64,000 nt of DNA from an uncultured Alphaproteobacteria bacterium (GTDB taxonomy: Bacteria; Pseudomonadota; Alphaproteobacteria; Thalassobaculales; Thalassobaculaceae): NCBI GenBank assembly GCA_937776645.1, contig CALMRI010000004.1, positions 1 through 64,000 on the forward strand, read 5' to 3'. The position numbers and the translations under genes are program-made. Shown here in pieces: positions 56,587 through 64,000 of this stretch (positions within the stretch are counted from its first letter, which is position 1; every line of letters begins with the position of its first letter). The notes under the pieces are model-generated. The model was not told the origin of the DNA. It made no database searches and saw only the letters and a list, made by a program, of their open reading frames with translations.

Positions 56587-57756
56587 ATGAACGAACTTTC
56601 ACCCCTCGCCAATGCCCCCAGTAGGGCCGAACATGCCGCGGGCTTGGCCGAATATCAGGCGGATGGCGTACGCCGCGCCGCCGCAATAGATAATCGCGGG
56701 CCGGTGCGCCTGGGCCCCGATGGCAGGCTGCACCCGGAAGTCCTCGCGGCTTATTGGGAGCACGGTTATTACATCTTCGAGGACGTTATCGGCCCAGACG
56801 AGGTCGAGGCGCTACGCACCGACGCCATCAATATGTTGGAGCGGGCGCCGGTGCGCCCTGGCGCCGATGTCGATGCTAAGGGCCGCCCGGCGCTGGGCCG
56901 TGACCACGCGCGTGAGCCCTATACCTTCACCAAGCCCCTTGGTGATCCCTGGGGCGGTACTACCAAGTTGAATGGCCGACACCCCTCCCAGATGGCTCAG
57001 CCGGTCGCCGGTAGCGATGCACCGGAGGAGGTCGTCTTCCTGATGTACGGCATGTGCCAGGAGATGCCGGCCGGATTGCGTGTTTATGGAAACCCCAAGC
57101 TGCTCGCCATCGCCGCCTCGATCAACGGCGAGGATTTCGTGCCCTATAACGACGCAATCTTCGTCAAACAGGCCGGTCTCGGCGGCTCGGTTGCCTGGCA
57201 TCAGGACGGGGTGACCCACTGGAACAACCCGAATTGGGACATGGGCATCCACGGGTTCAACTTCCAGGTGCAACTCTACGAGACCACACCGGCAAATTGC
57301 CTGTGGACCAAGCCGGGCACTCACAAAGAAGGCCGCATCGATATCAAGAAACTGGTGGCCGAGAATGGCGACGCCGAGGCCCTTCCCGGCACCGTGCCCC
57401 TGGTTTGCCAGCCCGGCGACGTGACCGTGGTCAACCGCCAGATGCTGCACGGCTCCTTCGCCAACACCTCCGAGTTGCAGCGCATCTCGCTCACCTTCGG
57501 TTTTCATCGCCGTGCGTCGGTGCTTGGGCAGAAGGGCGCGCTTAGCATGGGCGCCGAGACGGTTTATGACAAGAAACGGGTCTCCGAGCGTTCCGCCGTC
57601 ATCCAGGTCGGCATCGACGCCCGGAGCAAACATTTTCCCGATGAGGCACCCTTTCAGTACCAACCCTTTGTTGGGTTGGAGGATGAGCACCGCCTAAACG
57701 ACGAAACCTTCGAGCGGGTGATCCGCGACTACAACACCAAAGATCTAGCTATCTAA
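56587..57756 (+). CDS. Phytanoyl-CoA dioxygenase (PhyH) family protein
   Basis: A 389-aa Fe(II)/2-oxoglutarate oxygenase. The iron ligands are H and D in AWHQDGVTHW near residue 202 and the later H in RQMLHGSFAN; the arginine of LQRISLTFGFHRR binds 2-oxoglutarate. An N-terminal helical part has YWEHGYYIFEDVIGPDEVEALR, the usual beginning of the fold. The ATG at 56587 has GGGAG upstream. Possible substrates include hydroxylated lipids, natural products or phosphonates; the neighbours do not tell. It ends convergent with, and four bases into, the gspG remnant. Confidence 0.88.
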   Translation: MNELSPLANAPSRAEHAAGLAEYQADGVRRAAAIDNRGPVRLGPDGRLHPEVLAAYWEHGYYIFEDVIGPDEVEALRTDAINMLERAPVRPGADVDAKGRPALGRDHAREPYTFTKPLGDPWGGTTKLNGRHPSQMAQPVAGSDAPEEVVFLMYGMCQEMPAGLRVYGNPKLLAIAASINGEDFVPYNDAIFVKQAGLGGSVAWHQDGVTHWNNPNWDMGIHGFNFQVQLYETTPANCLWTKPGTHKEGRIDIKKLVAENGDAEALPGTVPLVCQPGDVTVVNRQMLHGSFANTSELQRISLTFGFHRRASVLGQKGALSMGAETVYDKKRVSERSAVIQVGIDARSKHFPDEAPFQYQPFVGLEDEHRLNDETFERVIRDYNTKDLAI

Positions 57757-58262
57757 AGCGGCCGAAGGCCACGTGTCGGCGCCGGCAACCAATTAGGAAT
57801 GCCGATCGAGATTTGTTGCCAGTCGTCTTTTGATGTCGGCGTCTTTGCCGCTGCCGCCCTCGATTTTGTCAGCACCGAGCGATATAGATCATAGGCGCCG
57901 TGCTGGCGATAACTGAATGGACGACCCCAAGGGTCGAGAAGTTGATCGGCCTTGCGGCAAATACCGCCCATTCCAGGCCGCCACTCCATCCGCCCGCTCC
58001 AATACCGCTTTGAGACCTCAGTCGGCATCAGGATAGCGCCCCATGTTGGGCACCGTCGAAAATTGCTCAAGATTGATCCGCGCAGTCTTGGTCTTCACGT
58101 CGCCAAGCAGCTTCATCACCCTTGGCGCTGCCAAGCCGGCGATCAATGCTAGAATAACAAGAACCCCCAGCGGTTCGAGCAAGGTGAATCCCACTTCGGT
58201 CCGATTTTTAGCCTTCCGGCTTGAACCGCGCCTTCGCTTAATTAATTTTTCGTCCTCGGCTT
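57753..58262 (-). pseudogene. Decayed type II secretion pseudopilin (GspG)
   Basis: Major pseudopilin of the type II secretion system. The minus strand reads VGFTLLEPLGVLVILALIAG (prepilin cleavage G|FTLLE with Glu5 kept, Pro where Leu is usual), then GDVKTKTARINLEQFSTVPN and MGRYPDAD. Residues normally between (about ten, ALDLFRLD) are missing, a TGA comes next, and after a frame change KADQLLDPWGRPFSYRQHGA and YDLY follow, matching the family's C-terminal block. No other gsp gene is nearby. Confidence 0.85.
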
Positions 58263-58338
58263 TCTACCCAGCCTCGCCACTATGCCGGGTGACAGTATAA
58301 GGCACCATCGTTGACGCCATTTCGACAAGCCCGCACCG

Positions 58339-59538
58339 TTAGCTGAGGGAGGCGCAGGCACGTTGAATACGTTCACAGGCCTCTATCAACTCTTCGGTGC
58401 TGGAAGCGTAGGAGATTCGGAAATGCGGCGATATACCGTAAGCGCCACCATGGACGGTGGCGACATTCTCGGTCTCCAGCAGATAGAGAACAAAATCCTG
58501 ATCATTCTCGATAATCGCGCCAGCCGGGGTTTTCTTGCCAAGCACCCCGGCGCAACTTGGGTAGACATAAAACGCGCCCTTGGGCGTTGGGCAGGATAGG
58601 CCGGTGGTCTGATTGATCATCGACACCACTAGGTCGCGGCGATCCTCGAAGGATTTGGCCTGCTCGGCGATGAAACCCTGGGGCCCGCTCAGCGCTGCGA
58701 TCGCCGCCGCCTGACCAACCGAACTGGCCCCGGACGTAACCAGCGATTGCAGTTTGGTCATCTGCTGGATCATTGCCGCCGGCGCCGCCGCGTAACCGAC
58801 CCGCCAGCCGGTCATGGCATAGGATTTCGACACGCCGTTGGCAGTGACCGTGCGGTCGCGTAACGCGGGCTCTATCTCCACCATAGTGGAGAACTTCACG
58901 CCATCGAAGGTGATGTGTTCGTAGATGTCGTCCATGATCACCCCGACATGGGGGTGGCGCAAAAGCACGTCGGCTAGGGCCCGCAACTCTTCTGCTTCAT
59001 AGACCGCGCCGGTCGGGTTGTTGGGCGAGTTCAGCAGCAACCATCTGGATTTCGGGGTGATCGCCGTCTCGAGTTGCTCGGGGGTCAGCTTAAAATCCTG
59101 GTCCACGCCGCAAGGCACGATCACCGCTTTGCCGCCGGTAAATTTTATCATGTCGATATAGGCAACATAATAGGGAGCCGGCAGGATGACTTCCTCATCA
59201 ATATCCGTACCGGCCGTCAGCGCATTGAAAATCACCTGCTTGGAGCCGTTACCAATGATGATCTCGTCGCGGCTAAAATCCAGACCATTTTCGCGCTTGA
59301 ATTTCTCGACCACCATGTCCTTCAGTTCGGCGCTACCACTGATCGTGGTGTATTTGGTTTCGCCGCGCAGTACGGCGGCATGAGCGGCCTCGACGATATG
59401 CGCGGGCGTTGGAAAATCGGGTTGCCCCGAGCTGAGGGCGATGACGTCCATTCCCTCGGCTTTCATCTCCCGGGCTTTCTGCGACATCGCCGCGCTGGGC
59501 GAAGTTTGGATACTATCCATGTGGCGCGCAAACTTCAT
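58339..59538 (-). CDS. Class I PLP-dependent aminotransferase (aspartate/prephenate type)
   Basis: A 399-aa fold-type I aminotransferase of the AspC-Ib group. It has SSGQPDFPTPAHI near residue 37, the NSPNNPTGAVY motif, DDIYEHITFDG and the PLP lysine in NGVSKSYAMTGWRVGY at about residue 239; the C-terminal RISYASS arginine binds the substrate carboxylate. It likely moves the amino group between aspartate or prephenate and an oxo acid. Looks intact and housekeeping. A GGAAGG site lies upstream. Exact amino acid is not certain. Confidence 0.92.
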   Translation of the reverse strand: MKFARHMDSIQTSPSAAMSQKAREMKAEGMDVIALSSGQPDFPTPAHIVEAAHAAVLRGETKYTTISGSAELKDMVVEKFKRENGLDFSRDEIIIGNGSKQVIFNALTAGTDIDEEVILPAPYYVAYIDMIKFTGGKAVIVPCGVDQDFKLTPEQLETAITPKSRWLLLNSPNNPTGAVYEAEELRALADVLLRHPHVGVIMDDIYEHITFDGVKFSTMVEIEPALRDRTVTANGVSKSYAMTGWRVGYAAAPAAMIQQMTKLQSLVTSGASSVGQAAAIAALSGPQGFIAEQAKSFEDRRDLVVSMINQTTGLSCPTPKGAFYVYPSCAGVLGKKTPAGAIIENDQDFVLYLLETENVATVHGGAYGISPHFRISYASSTEELIEACERIQRACASLS

Positions 59539-59689
59539 GGCGGTCGCGATCCTTCCGTGACCTGCAGTGATCAGGGCTCGACGGGTGCTGAGCCTAGTTT
59601 ATATAGTTGAGCGTGGGTTCCTCAACTGGGGCAGCTTAGACTGGAGCACCGGGTCATTGAAACGGGTTGAAGCGCGGGGTGGGTGCCGC

Positions 59690-60730
59690 TCACTCGGTGG
59701 CGGCTTTATCGGGGCGTTCCCGGTCCGCCATTTCCGTGATGATTTTCTTTAGGAAATTCGGACCCTTGTCGATTGTCAGCCGCACCGGTTGGCGACTCCT
59801 GGGTTTGGCCTCGCGGCGCTGGATGGCTTCGAGGATCACCTTGTCCTCGTCGAAGGCGATGCGGAACTGCTCGTTCATCCGGTCGCCCATGGTCTCGTCG
59901 TCGATGCCGATATTGCGGACATGCATCCAGTGATCGATCGCCTCGGTCTCGCTGACCGGTGTGAGGAAATGCACGGCGAACAGCCGAACTCCCAGGTGCC
60001 GCTCATCCTCGCCGGCCTTGAGCGCCGCATCGGTACTCCCAAAGTCGATCACTGCCGTGCTGGGCGCGTGGAAATAGTAGTAGTGCCAGCGATCGACATT
60101 GCCCTTGAAATTGCCAAAAGCCTTGAAAAAGCCGATCGGCGGGGCATCGCGGATCCAGCGCGATGTCACCACCGTTCGGCCATTGCGTTCGACCTCGACC
60201 GGGACGCCGGCGCTTTCGGGGTTGCCGAGCGTGGTCGGGTGGACATAGGCCACATGCGCTGGATCGCAAAGATTGTCGGCCAGATGAACGTAATTCGCCT
60301 CGATATAGAGCCCGTCACCGAAATGTGGCGCCCATCCGGGATGGTGCAATTGCGGCAGGTCGAACACTTGGCTGATATTGGCGAGGGCTGGATCGCCCAT
60401 CCAAATCCAGACGATGCCGCCGGCCTCATGGGTTGGGTAGTGGTGCACGGTGGCGGAGGCCGGCAGGTTGTTTTGCCCGGGAATGCGGACACAGCGGCCA
60501 TTGGCGCCAAAGGTCATGCCGTGATAGCCGCACTCCACCGTGTCGCCCTTCAGCCGTCCCATGGAAAGCGGTAGCCGCTTATGCGGGCATTGGTCTTCCA
60601 AGGCGACGGGATCTCCTGCCTCAGTCCGGTAGAGAACGATATCCTCGTCCATGATCCGGATCGGCGTGAGGGTCCTGGGGACCGCATGTGACCAGCCGGC
60701 GACGTACCAACTATTACGAACGAACGTCAT
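59690..60730 (-). CDS. Rieske non-haem iron oxygenase, alpha subunit (VanA-like)
   Basis: A 346-aa aromatic-ring oxygenase/O-demethylase. The Rieske cluster ligands are in CPHKRLPLSMG and CGYHGMTF (C-x-H ... C-xx-H) at about residues 47-70. The mononuclear iron site is NLCDPAHVAYVH (2-His region near residue 160), with the bridging Asp. This layout recalls vanillate O-demethylase or dicamba monooxygenase. It needs a ferredoxin/reductase partner, not found here. The start has GGAGGT. The operator-like palindrome lies 45 bases upstream and a Mo-hydroxylase gene pair is divergent from it; together they suggest a catabolic locus for an aromatic or N-heterocycle. Confidence 0.88.
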   Translation of the reverse strand: MTFVRNSWYVAGWSHAVPRTLTPIRIMDEDIVLYRTEAGDPVALEDQCPHKRLPLSMGRLKGDTVECGYHGMTFGANGRCVRIPGQNNLPASATVHHYPTHEAGGIVWIWMGDPALANISQVFDLPQLHHPGWAPHFGDGLYIEANYVHLADNLCDPAHVAYVHPTTLGNPESAGVPVEVERNGRTVVTSRWIRDAPPIGFFKAFGNFKGNVDRWHYYYFHAPSTAVIDFGSTDAALKAGEDERHLGVRLFAVHFLTPVSETEAIDHWMHVRNIGIDDETMGDRMNEQFRIAFDEDKVILEAIQRREAKPRSRQPVRLTIDKGPNFLKKIITEMADRERPDKAATE

Positions 60731-60774
60731 GCCTACCTCCAGTGTAACGGGGGCATCGCCTCTCGATTGACACT

Positions 60775-60804
60775 CGAAAATCATTTGTATACGAATGATT
60801 TTCG
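60775..60804. promoter_or_regulatory. 30-bp operator-like palindrome with overlapping promoter
   Basis: Arms CGAAAATCATT and AATGATTTTCG (11 bp, exact) around TGTATACG, whose centre GTATAC is itself palindromic; one mismatch in 15 pairs. TTGTATAC-type centres are typical of GntR/FadR-family sites, which is family knowledge. TTGACA at 60767-60772 and TATACG inside the palindrome could be a plus-strand promoter for the Mo-hydroxylase genes, so a bound repressor would block it. The regulator gene is not in the window. Confidence 0.75.
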
Positions 60805-60947
60805 TATTTCAATATACCCCCAGGCACGATGGCTTGGAAACAGCCTGGAGGCCATGCGGATAGTCAACAGCGCCACTATTCTCAGGCGATCAGGTCTCAG
60901 GCGGTCGGGTTGGCTCCGCAACCATCGGCTGCGCTACGGATAATGTC

Positions 60948-61862
60948 ATGGATCCAACACGCCTCCCGGATATAGATCAATCCTATGCCCGACCCAGATC
61001 GATCGGCGAAGCCTTGTCGCTTCTGGCGACCGGTGACTGGACGGTTTTGGCCGGAGGCACCGATTTCTTCCCCGGTTTGCGCGACCGACCGGTAACGGCC
61101 CCCATACTCGACGTCACGGCCATCGACGGGTTACGCGGCATTCGCTGCGATGGCGCGTACTGGCGCATCGGGGCGCTGACCTGTTGGAGCGATATCATCG
61201 CGGCCGATCTACCGCCGGCGTTCCAGGCCTTGCAGCAGGCGGCACGGGAGGTCGGCTCGGTGCAGATCCAGAACCGCGCCACCGTCGCCGGTAATCTATG
61301 CAATGCCTCACCGGCGGCTGACGGGGTTCCGCCGCTGATGGCGCTTGATGCGAAAGTCGTGGTGACCAGCCAAGCCGGCTCGCGGCAGCTCGCGGTGGAT
61401 GCGTTCGTCCTGGGCAATCGGAAGACCGCACTGGCGCCGGGAGAAATTGTCACCGAGATCCTAGTTCCCAAATCGACGAGCCGGGGCATCTCCAGCTTCG
61501 TAAAGCTCGGCGCCCGGCGCTATATGGTGATTTCCATCGCCATGGCCGCCGCACGGATCGCGACCGACGCGCAGGGGTGCATCACGGCGGCGGCAATTTC
61601 GGTGGGCGCCTGCTCCGCCGTGGCCCGTCGGTTGCGAGGCCTAGAGGATCGTCTGATCGGCCAACCGGCGACGCCGGCAACCCTGGCGCTGGCTACCGCT
61701 GGCGATGTTGCGGGCTTGTCGCCAATCGATGATAGTCGCGCGCCCGCCGCCTATCGCCTGGGAGCGGCAGCCGAACTGGTCCGCCGGGCGTTGAGCGGTT
61801 GTCTGCCAGATCTTACACCTGTTCTTTCCGCGGATACTCCTTCTGAGGAGAGCGGCCGGTGA
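60948..61862 (+). CDS. FAD-binding subunit of a xanthine dehydrogenase-family Mo-hydroxylase
   Basis: The medium subunit (CoxM/XdhB/NdhF type) of 304 aa that passes electrons from the Fe-S clusters via FAD. FAD motif LLATGDWTVLAGGTDFFPGL near residue 25, the second motif SVQIQNRATVAGNLCNASPAADGVPPLMAL near residue 103 and the C-terminal CO_deh_flav_C part (SAAAISVGACS-like). The stop overlaps the next start (GTGA), so translation is coupled to the catalytic subunit. The gene is divergent from the Rieske oxygenase over the palindrome. Confidence 0.93.
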   Translation: MDPTRLPDIDQSYARPRSIGEALSLLATGDWTVLAGGTDFFPGLRDRPVTAPILDVTAIDGLRGIRCDGAYWRIGALTCWSDIIAADLPPAFQALQQAAREVGSVQIQNRATVAGNLCNASPAADGVPPLMALDAKVVVTSQAGSRQLAVDAFVLGNRKTALAPGEIVTEILVPKSTSRGISSFVKLGARRYMVISIAMAAARIATDAQGCITAAAISVGACSAVARRLRGLEDRLIGQPATPATLALATAGDVAGLSPIDDSRAPAAYRLGAAAELVRRALSGCLPDLTPVLSADTPSEESGR

Positions 61863-64000
61863 AAATTGAATTTCAGGTGAACGGCAAGGCGGTCAACGTC
61901 GACATTGCCCCGACGGCGCGCCTGACCGCGCTGCTACGCGATGTGCTCGATCTGAAGGGAACCAAGGTTGGTTGCGACGCCGGCGATTGCGGCGCTTGCT
62001 CGGTGATTGTCGATGGCGCGATTTGTTGCGGCTGTCTGGTCGCGGTTGGACAGCTCGACGGCGCCAAGGTCACCACGATCGAGGGGCTTGGCAATACCGC
62101 GGCCGGTGCTCGCCTCGCAGACGCGTTCCTGCGCCATGGCGCGGCGCAATGCGGGATCTGCACCCCCGCCATGATGGTAAGCGCCGCTGTTTTGCTTGAT
62201 CAGAGTGCAAGGCCATCCCGTCGAGACGTCGAGGGCGCTCTTGGCGGCGTGCTTTGCCGCTGTACCGGCTATCGCAAGATCGTCGACGCCGTGCTCGACG
62301 CCAGCGCCGACGATGAAAACAGCGCGCCGGCCCTTACGCCTCAGCGTAGAGCCGCGGTTGGCCATCGACTGGCGCGACTGGACGGATTGGCGAAAGTCAA
62401 CGGCACCGAGGTATTCGGCGCCGACTACGTTCCCGACGGCGCTGCTCTGGTCCGGGTGGTGAGGAGCCCGCATGCCCATGCGCGCTTTACCATCGGAGAT
62501 CTCAGGGCCTTTAAGGGCGACCATTCCGGCATCGAGGTGATCCTTACCGCCGCGGATATTCCCGGCCATAATCTGCATGGCGTGATCGCCCCCTTCGCCG
62601 ATCAGCCGGTATTGGCCGAGACCGTCGCGCGATTTGTTGGCGAGGCGATCGCGATCATTGCCGGCGCGCCGAATTGTGTCACCGGTTTAGATCTGTCGGC
62701 ATTTCCGGTTACCTGGGAGCCGCTCGAGCCGCTGCAGAGCCCTGCCGCCGCCTGCGACGACCAAGCGCCACGCTTGCATGCGGGACGCCCCGGCAACATT
62801 CTGGTCGAGGGTCATGTGGAGCGCGGCGATATCACCCGAGGCTTTGCCGAAGCGGCGCACATCGTCGAGGGCAAATTCACCACCCCCTATGTCGAACATG
62901 CCTATATTGAGCCCGAGGCTGGATATGCCCGACGGATCGGTGAGCGGATCGAGGTTCATGCCTGCACGCAAGCGCCCCATATGGACCGCGAGGCTCTTGC
63001 CCTCATTCTCGGTGTTGAAACCGAGGCGGTGCGGGTGGTGCCAAGCGCGTGCGGCGGCGGGTTCGGCTCGAAGATCGATTTGACGCTGGAGCCGTTTATC
63101 GCCTTGGCCGCCTGGCACCTGGACCGGCCGGCCTATATCGTCTTCACCCGCGGCGAGTCGATGCGTGCCTCGACCAAACGTCATCCCTCGGAAATCTGCG
63201 CGCGGGTCGGCTGCGATGCCAGTGGGCGGGTCACCGCGATGGACTTCGATGGCGTGTTCAACACCGGCGCTTATGCCAGTTGGGGGCCGACCGTCGCTAA
63301 TCGGGTGCCGATCCACGCCTGCGGCCCCTATTTCATCCCGCATTATCGCGCCCATAGCCAAGCCGTACACACCAATGGCCCGACCGCCGGCGCGTTCCGT
63401 GGATTTGGCGTCCCACAAGCTGCGATCGCCCAGGAAAGCCTGTTCCACGACCTCGCCGAGACCTTGGGGATGGACCAGTTGGAATTTCGTCTTACTAATG
63501 CGCTGGACAACCAGCAACCAACGGTAACCGGCCAGGTTTTCGCCGAGGGTGTTGGGATCAAGGCTTGCCTGGAAGCGCTACGGCCGGCTTGGCGGCGAGA
63601 GAGCGCGGCCGCGAGAGAGCATGGCCACGTCGCCGATGGGAGCACGACCCGGCGCGGCATCGGCATCGGGACCTGCTGGTATGGTTGCGGCAACACCTCG
63701 CTTTCAAACCCGTCGACGATCCGGATCGGCCTGACCGCCACCGGGCAGATAGTCCTGCACCAGGGGGCCACTGATATCGGCCAAGGCTCGACCACGGTGA
63801 TCAGCCAGATCGTTGCCGACGCGCTCGGCATCGGGATCGAGGCCTTGGACCTTGTGGGCAGCGATACCGATCTGACGCCGGATGCCGGCAAGACCTCGGC
63901 CTCGCGGCAAACCGTAGTTTCCGGAACCGCCGCCTTGCGAGCCGGTGAGGCGTTGCGCGGAATGATCCTGCGCCAGGGCAACGCCGGTAGCGACGCCGAG
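61859..64000 (+). CDS. Fused [2Fe-2S] and molybdopterin subunit of a xanthine dehydrogenase-family enzyme (partial)
   Basis: Runs open to the window end (714 codons). Residues about 1-155 are the small subunit: plant-type cluster ligands C in GCDAGDCGACSVIVDGAICC and the second cluster ligands CGICTP and CRCTGY. From about residue 160 the large subunit follows: NGTEVFGADY, the Mo-cofactor loops ACGGGFGSK, NGPTAGAFRGFG, and GATDIGQGSTT. The catalytic Glu near the C-terminus lies beyond the edge. The GTG start overlaps the previous stop. Fusing the two subunits is less common than separate genes. Hydroxylation of an aldehyde, purine or N-heterocycle is likely. Confidence 0.92.
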   Translation, partial: MKIEFQVNGKAVNVDIAPTARLTALLRDVLDLKGTKVGCDAGDCGACSVIVDGAICCGCLVAVGQLDGAKVTTIEGLGNTAAGARLADAFLRHGAAQCGICTPAMMVSAAVLLDQSARPSRRDVEGALGGVLCRCTGYRKIVDAVLDASADDENSAPALTPQRRAAVGHRLARLDGLAKVNGTEVFGADYVPDGAALVRVVRSPHAHARFTIGDLRAFKGDHSGIEVILTAADIPGHNLHGVIAPFADQPVLAETVARFVGEAIAIIAGAPNCVTGLDLSAFPVTWEPLEPLQSPAAACDDQAPRLHAGRPGNILVEGHVERGDITRGFAEAAHIVEGKFTTPYVEHAYIEPEAGYARRIGERIEVHACTQAPHMDREALALILGVETEAVRVVPSACGGGFGSKIDLTLEPFIALAAWHLDRPAYIVFTRGESMRASTKRHPSEICARVGCDASGRVTAMDFDGVFNTGAYASWGPTVANRVPIHACGPYFIPHYRAHSQAVHTNGPTAGAFRGFGVPQAAIAQESLFHDLAETLGMDQLEFRLTNALDNQQPTVTGQVFAEGVGIKACLEALRPAWRRESAAAREHGHVADGSTTRRGIGIGTCWYGCGNTSLSNPSTIRIGLTATGQIVLHQGATDIGQGSTTVISQIVADALGIGIEALDLVGSDTDLTPDAGKTSASRQTVVSGTAALRAGEALRGMILRQGNAGSDAE

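Overview
The window is high-GC DNA from an alphaproteobacterium, most like Rhodospirillales. Three things point there: a FYDLN-type acidic zinc-ribbon protein (TIGR02300 family, typical of Alphaproteobacteria), the conserved order aroA-cmk-rpsA-ihfB, and a metabolic repertoire rich in luciferase-like flavin oxidoreductases, SDRs, Mo-hydroxylases and 2-oxoglutarate or Rieske oxygenases. No transposase, integrase, phage gene or CRISPR array was seen.

Layout. 0-3.4 kb: end of an acyl-CoA synthetase, a small unknown protein, a DEAD-box helicase and a quinone-oxidoreductase-like MDR enzyme. 3.6-21.8 kb: an accessory catabolic region with three luciferase-like monooxygenases (LLM), two SDRs, a MOSC protein, an IPNS-like oxygenase, two D-2-hydroxyacid dehydrogenases, an M81 (MlrC) peptidase, a CmcJ-like protein, a PPOX flavoprotein, an ABC binding protein, a lone livM and a DUF924 protein. 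22-34.5 kb: a lipoprotein, a DmdC-like acyl-CoA dehydrogenase, a DMT exporter, a serine hydrolase, a D-2-hydroxyglutarate/lactate-dehydrogenase-like flavoprotein, tsaC/sua5, a VIT1-type transporter, an MFS pump and a VOC protein. 34.5-42.1 kb: cysQ, decayed genes, a GST, a fatty acid desaturase, a D-aminoacylase and a GMC oxidoreductase. 42.5-50.7 kb: the core block with tRNA-Ala, the TIGR02300 protein, aroA, cmk, rpsA and ihfB, then manC and a ribokinase. 50.7-52.9 kb: an AT-rich foreign island inside a broken amidohydrolase gene. 52.9-64 kb: an M20 hydrolase, broken fetAB, a CMD protein, a PhyH dioxygenase, a gspG remnant, an aminotransferase, and a divergent Rieske oxygenase / Mo-hydroxylase pair around a strong operator-like palindrome.

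Two kinds of damage occur. One is small insertions of 1-2 bases, often in homopolymers, in genes that should be intact. Essential rpsA alone carries about seven, and the helicase, acyl-CoA dehydrogenase, serine hydrolase and ribokinase have one each. Because nearly all are insertions and one hit gene is essential, sequencing error is the leading explanation. The other is true-looking decay: internal in-frame or out-of-frame deletions, nonsense codons and lost catalytic residues. This affects parA, fetA, fetB, an FAD monooxygenase, a trpG-type amidotransferase, an HpcH aldolase, a class III cyclase, gspG, a DsbA-like isomerase and an amidohydrolase. It suggests a genome that is shedding accessory functions.

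The most unusual signals are a 54-bp perfect palindrome joining the 3' ends of two convergent genes, the AT-rich island with genes resembling the 'sporadic carbohydrate cluster', a REP/REPIN-like repeat family that has supplied the C-terminal tail of a methyltransferase, and the 30-bp palindrome between the Rieske and Mo-hydroxylase genes.
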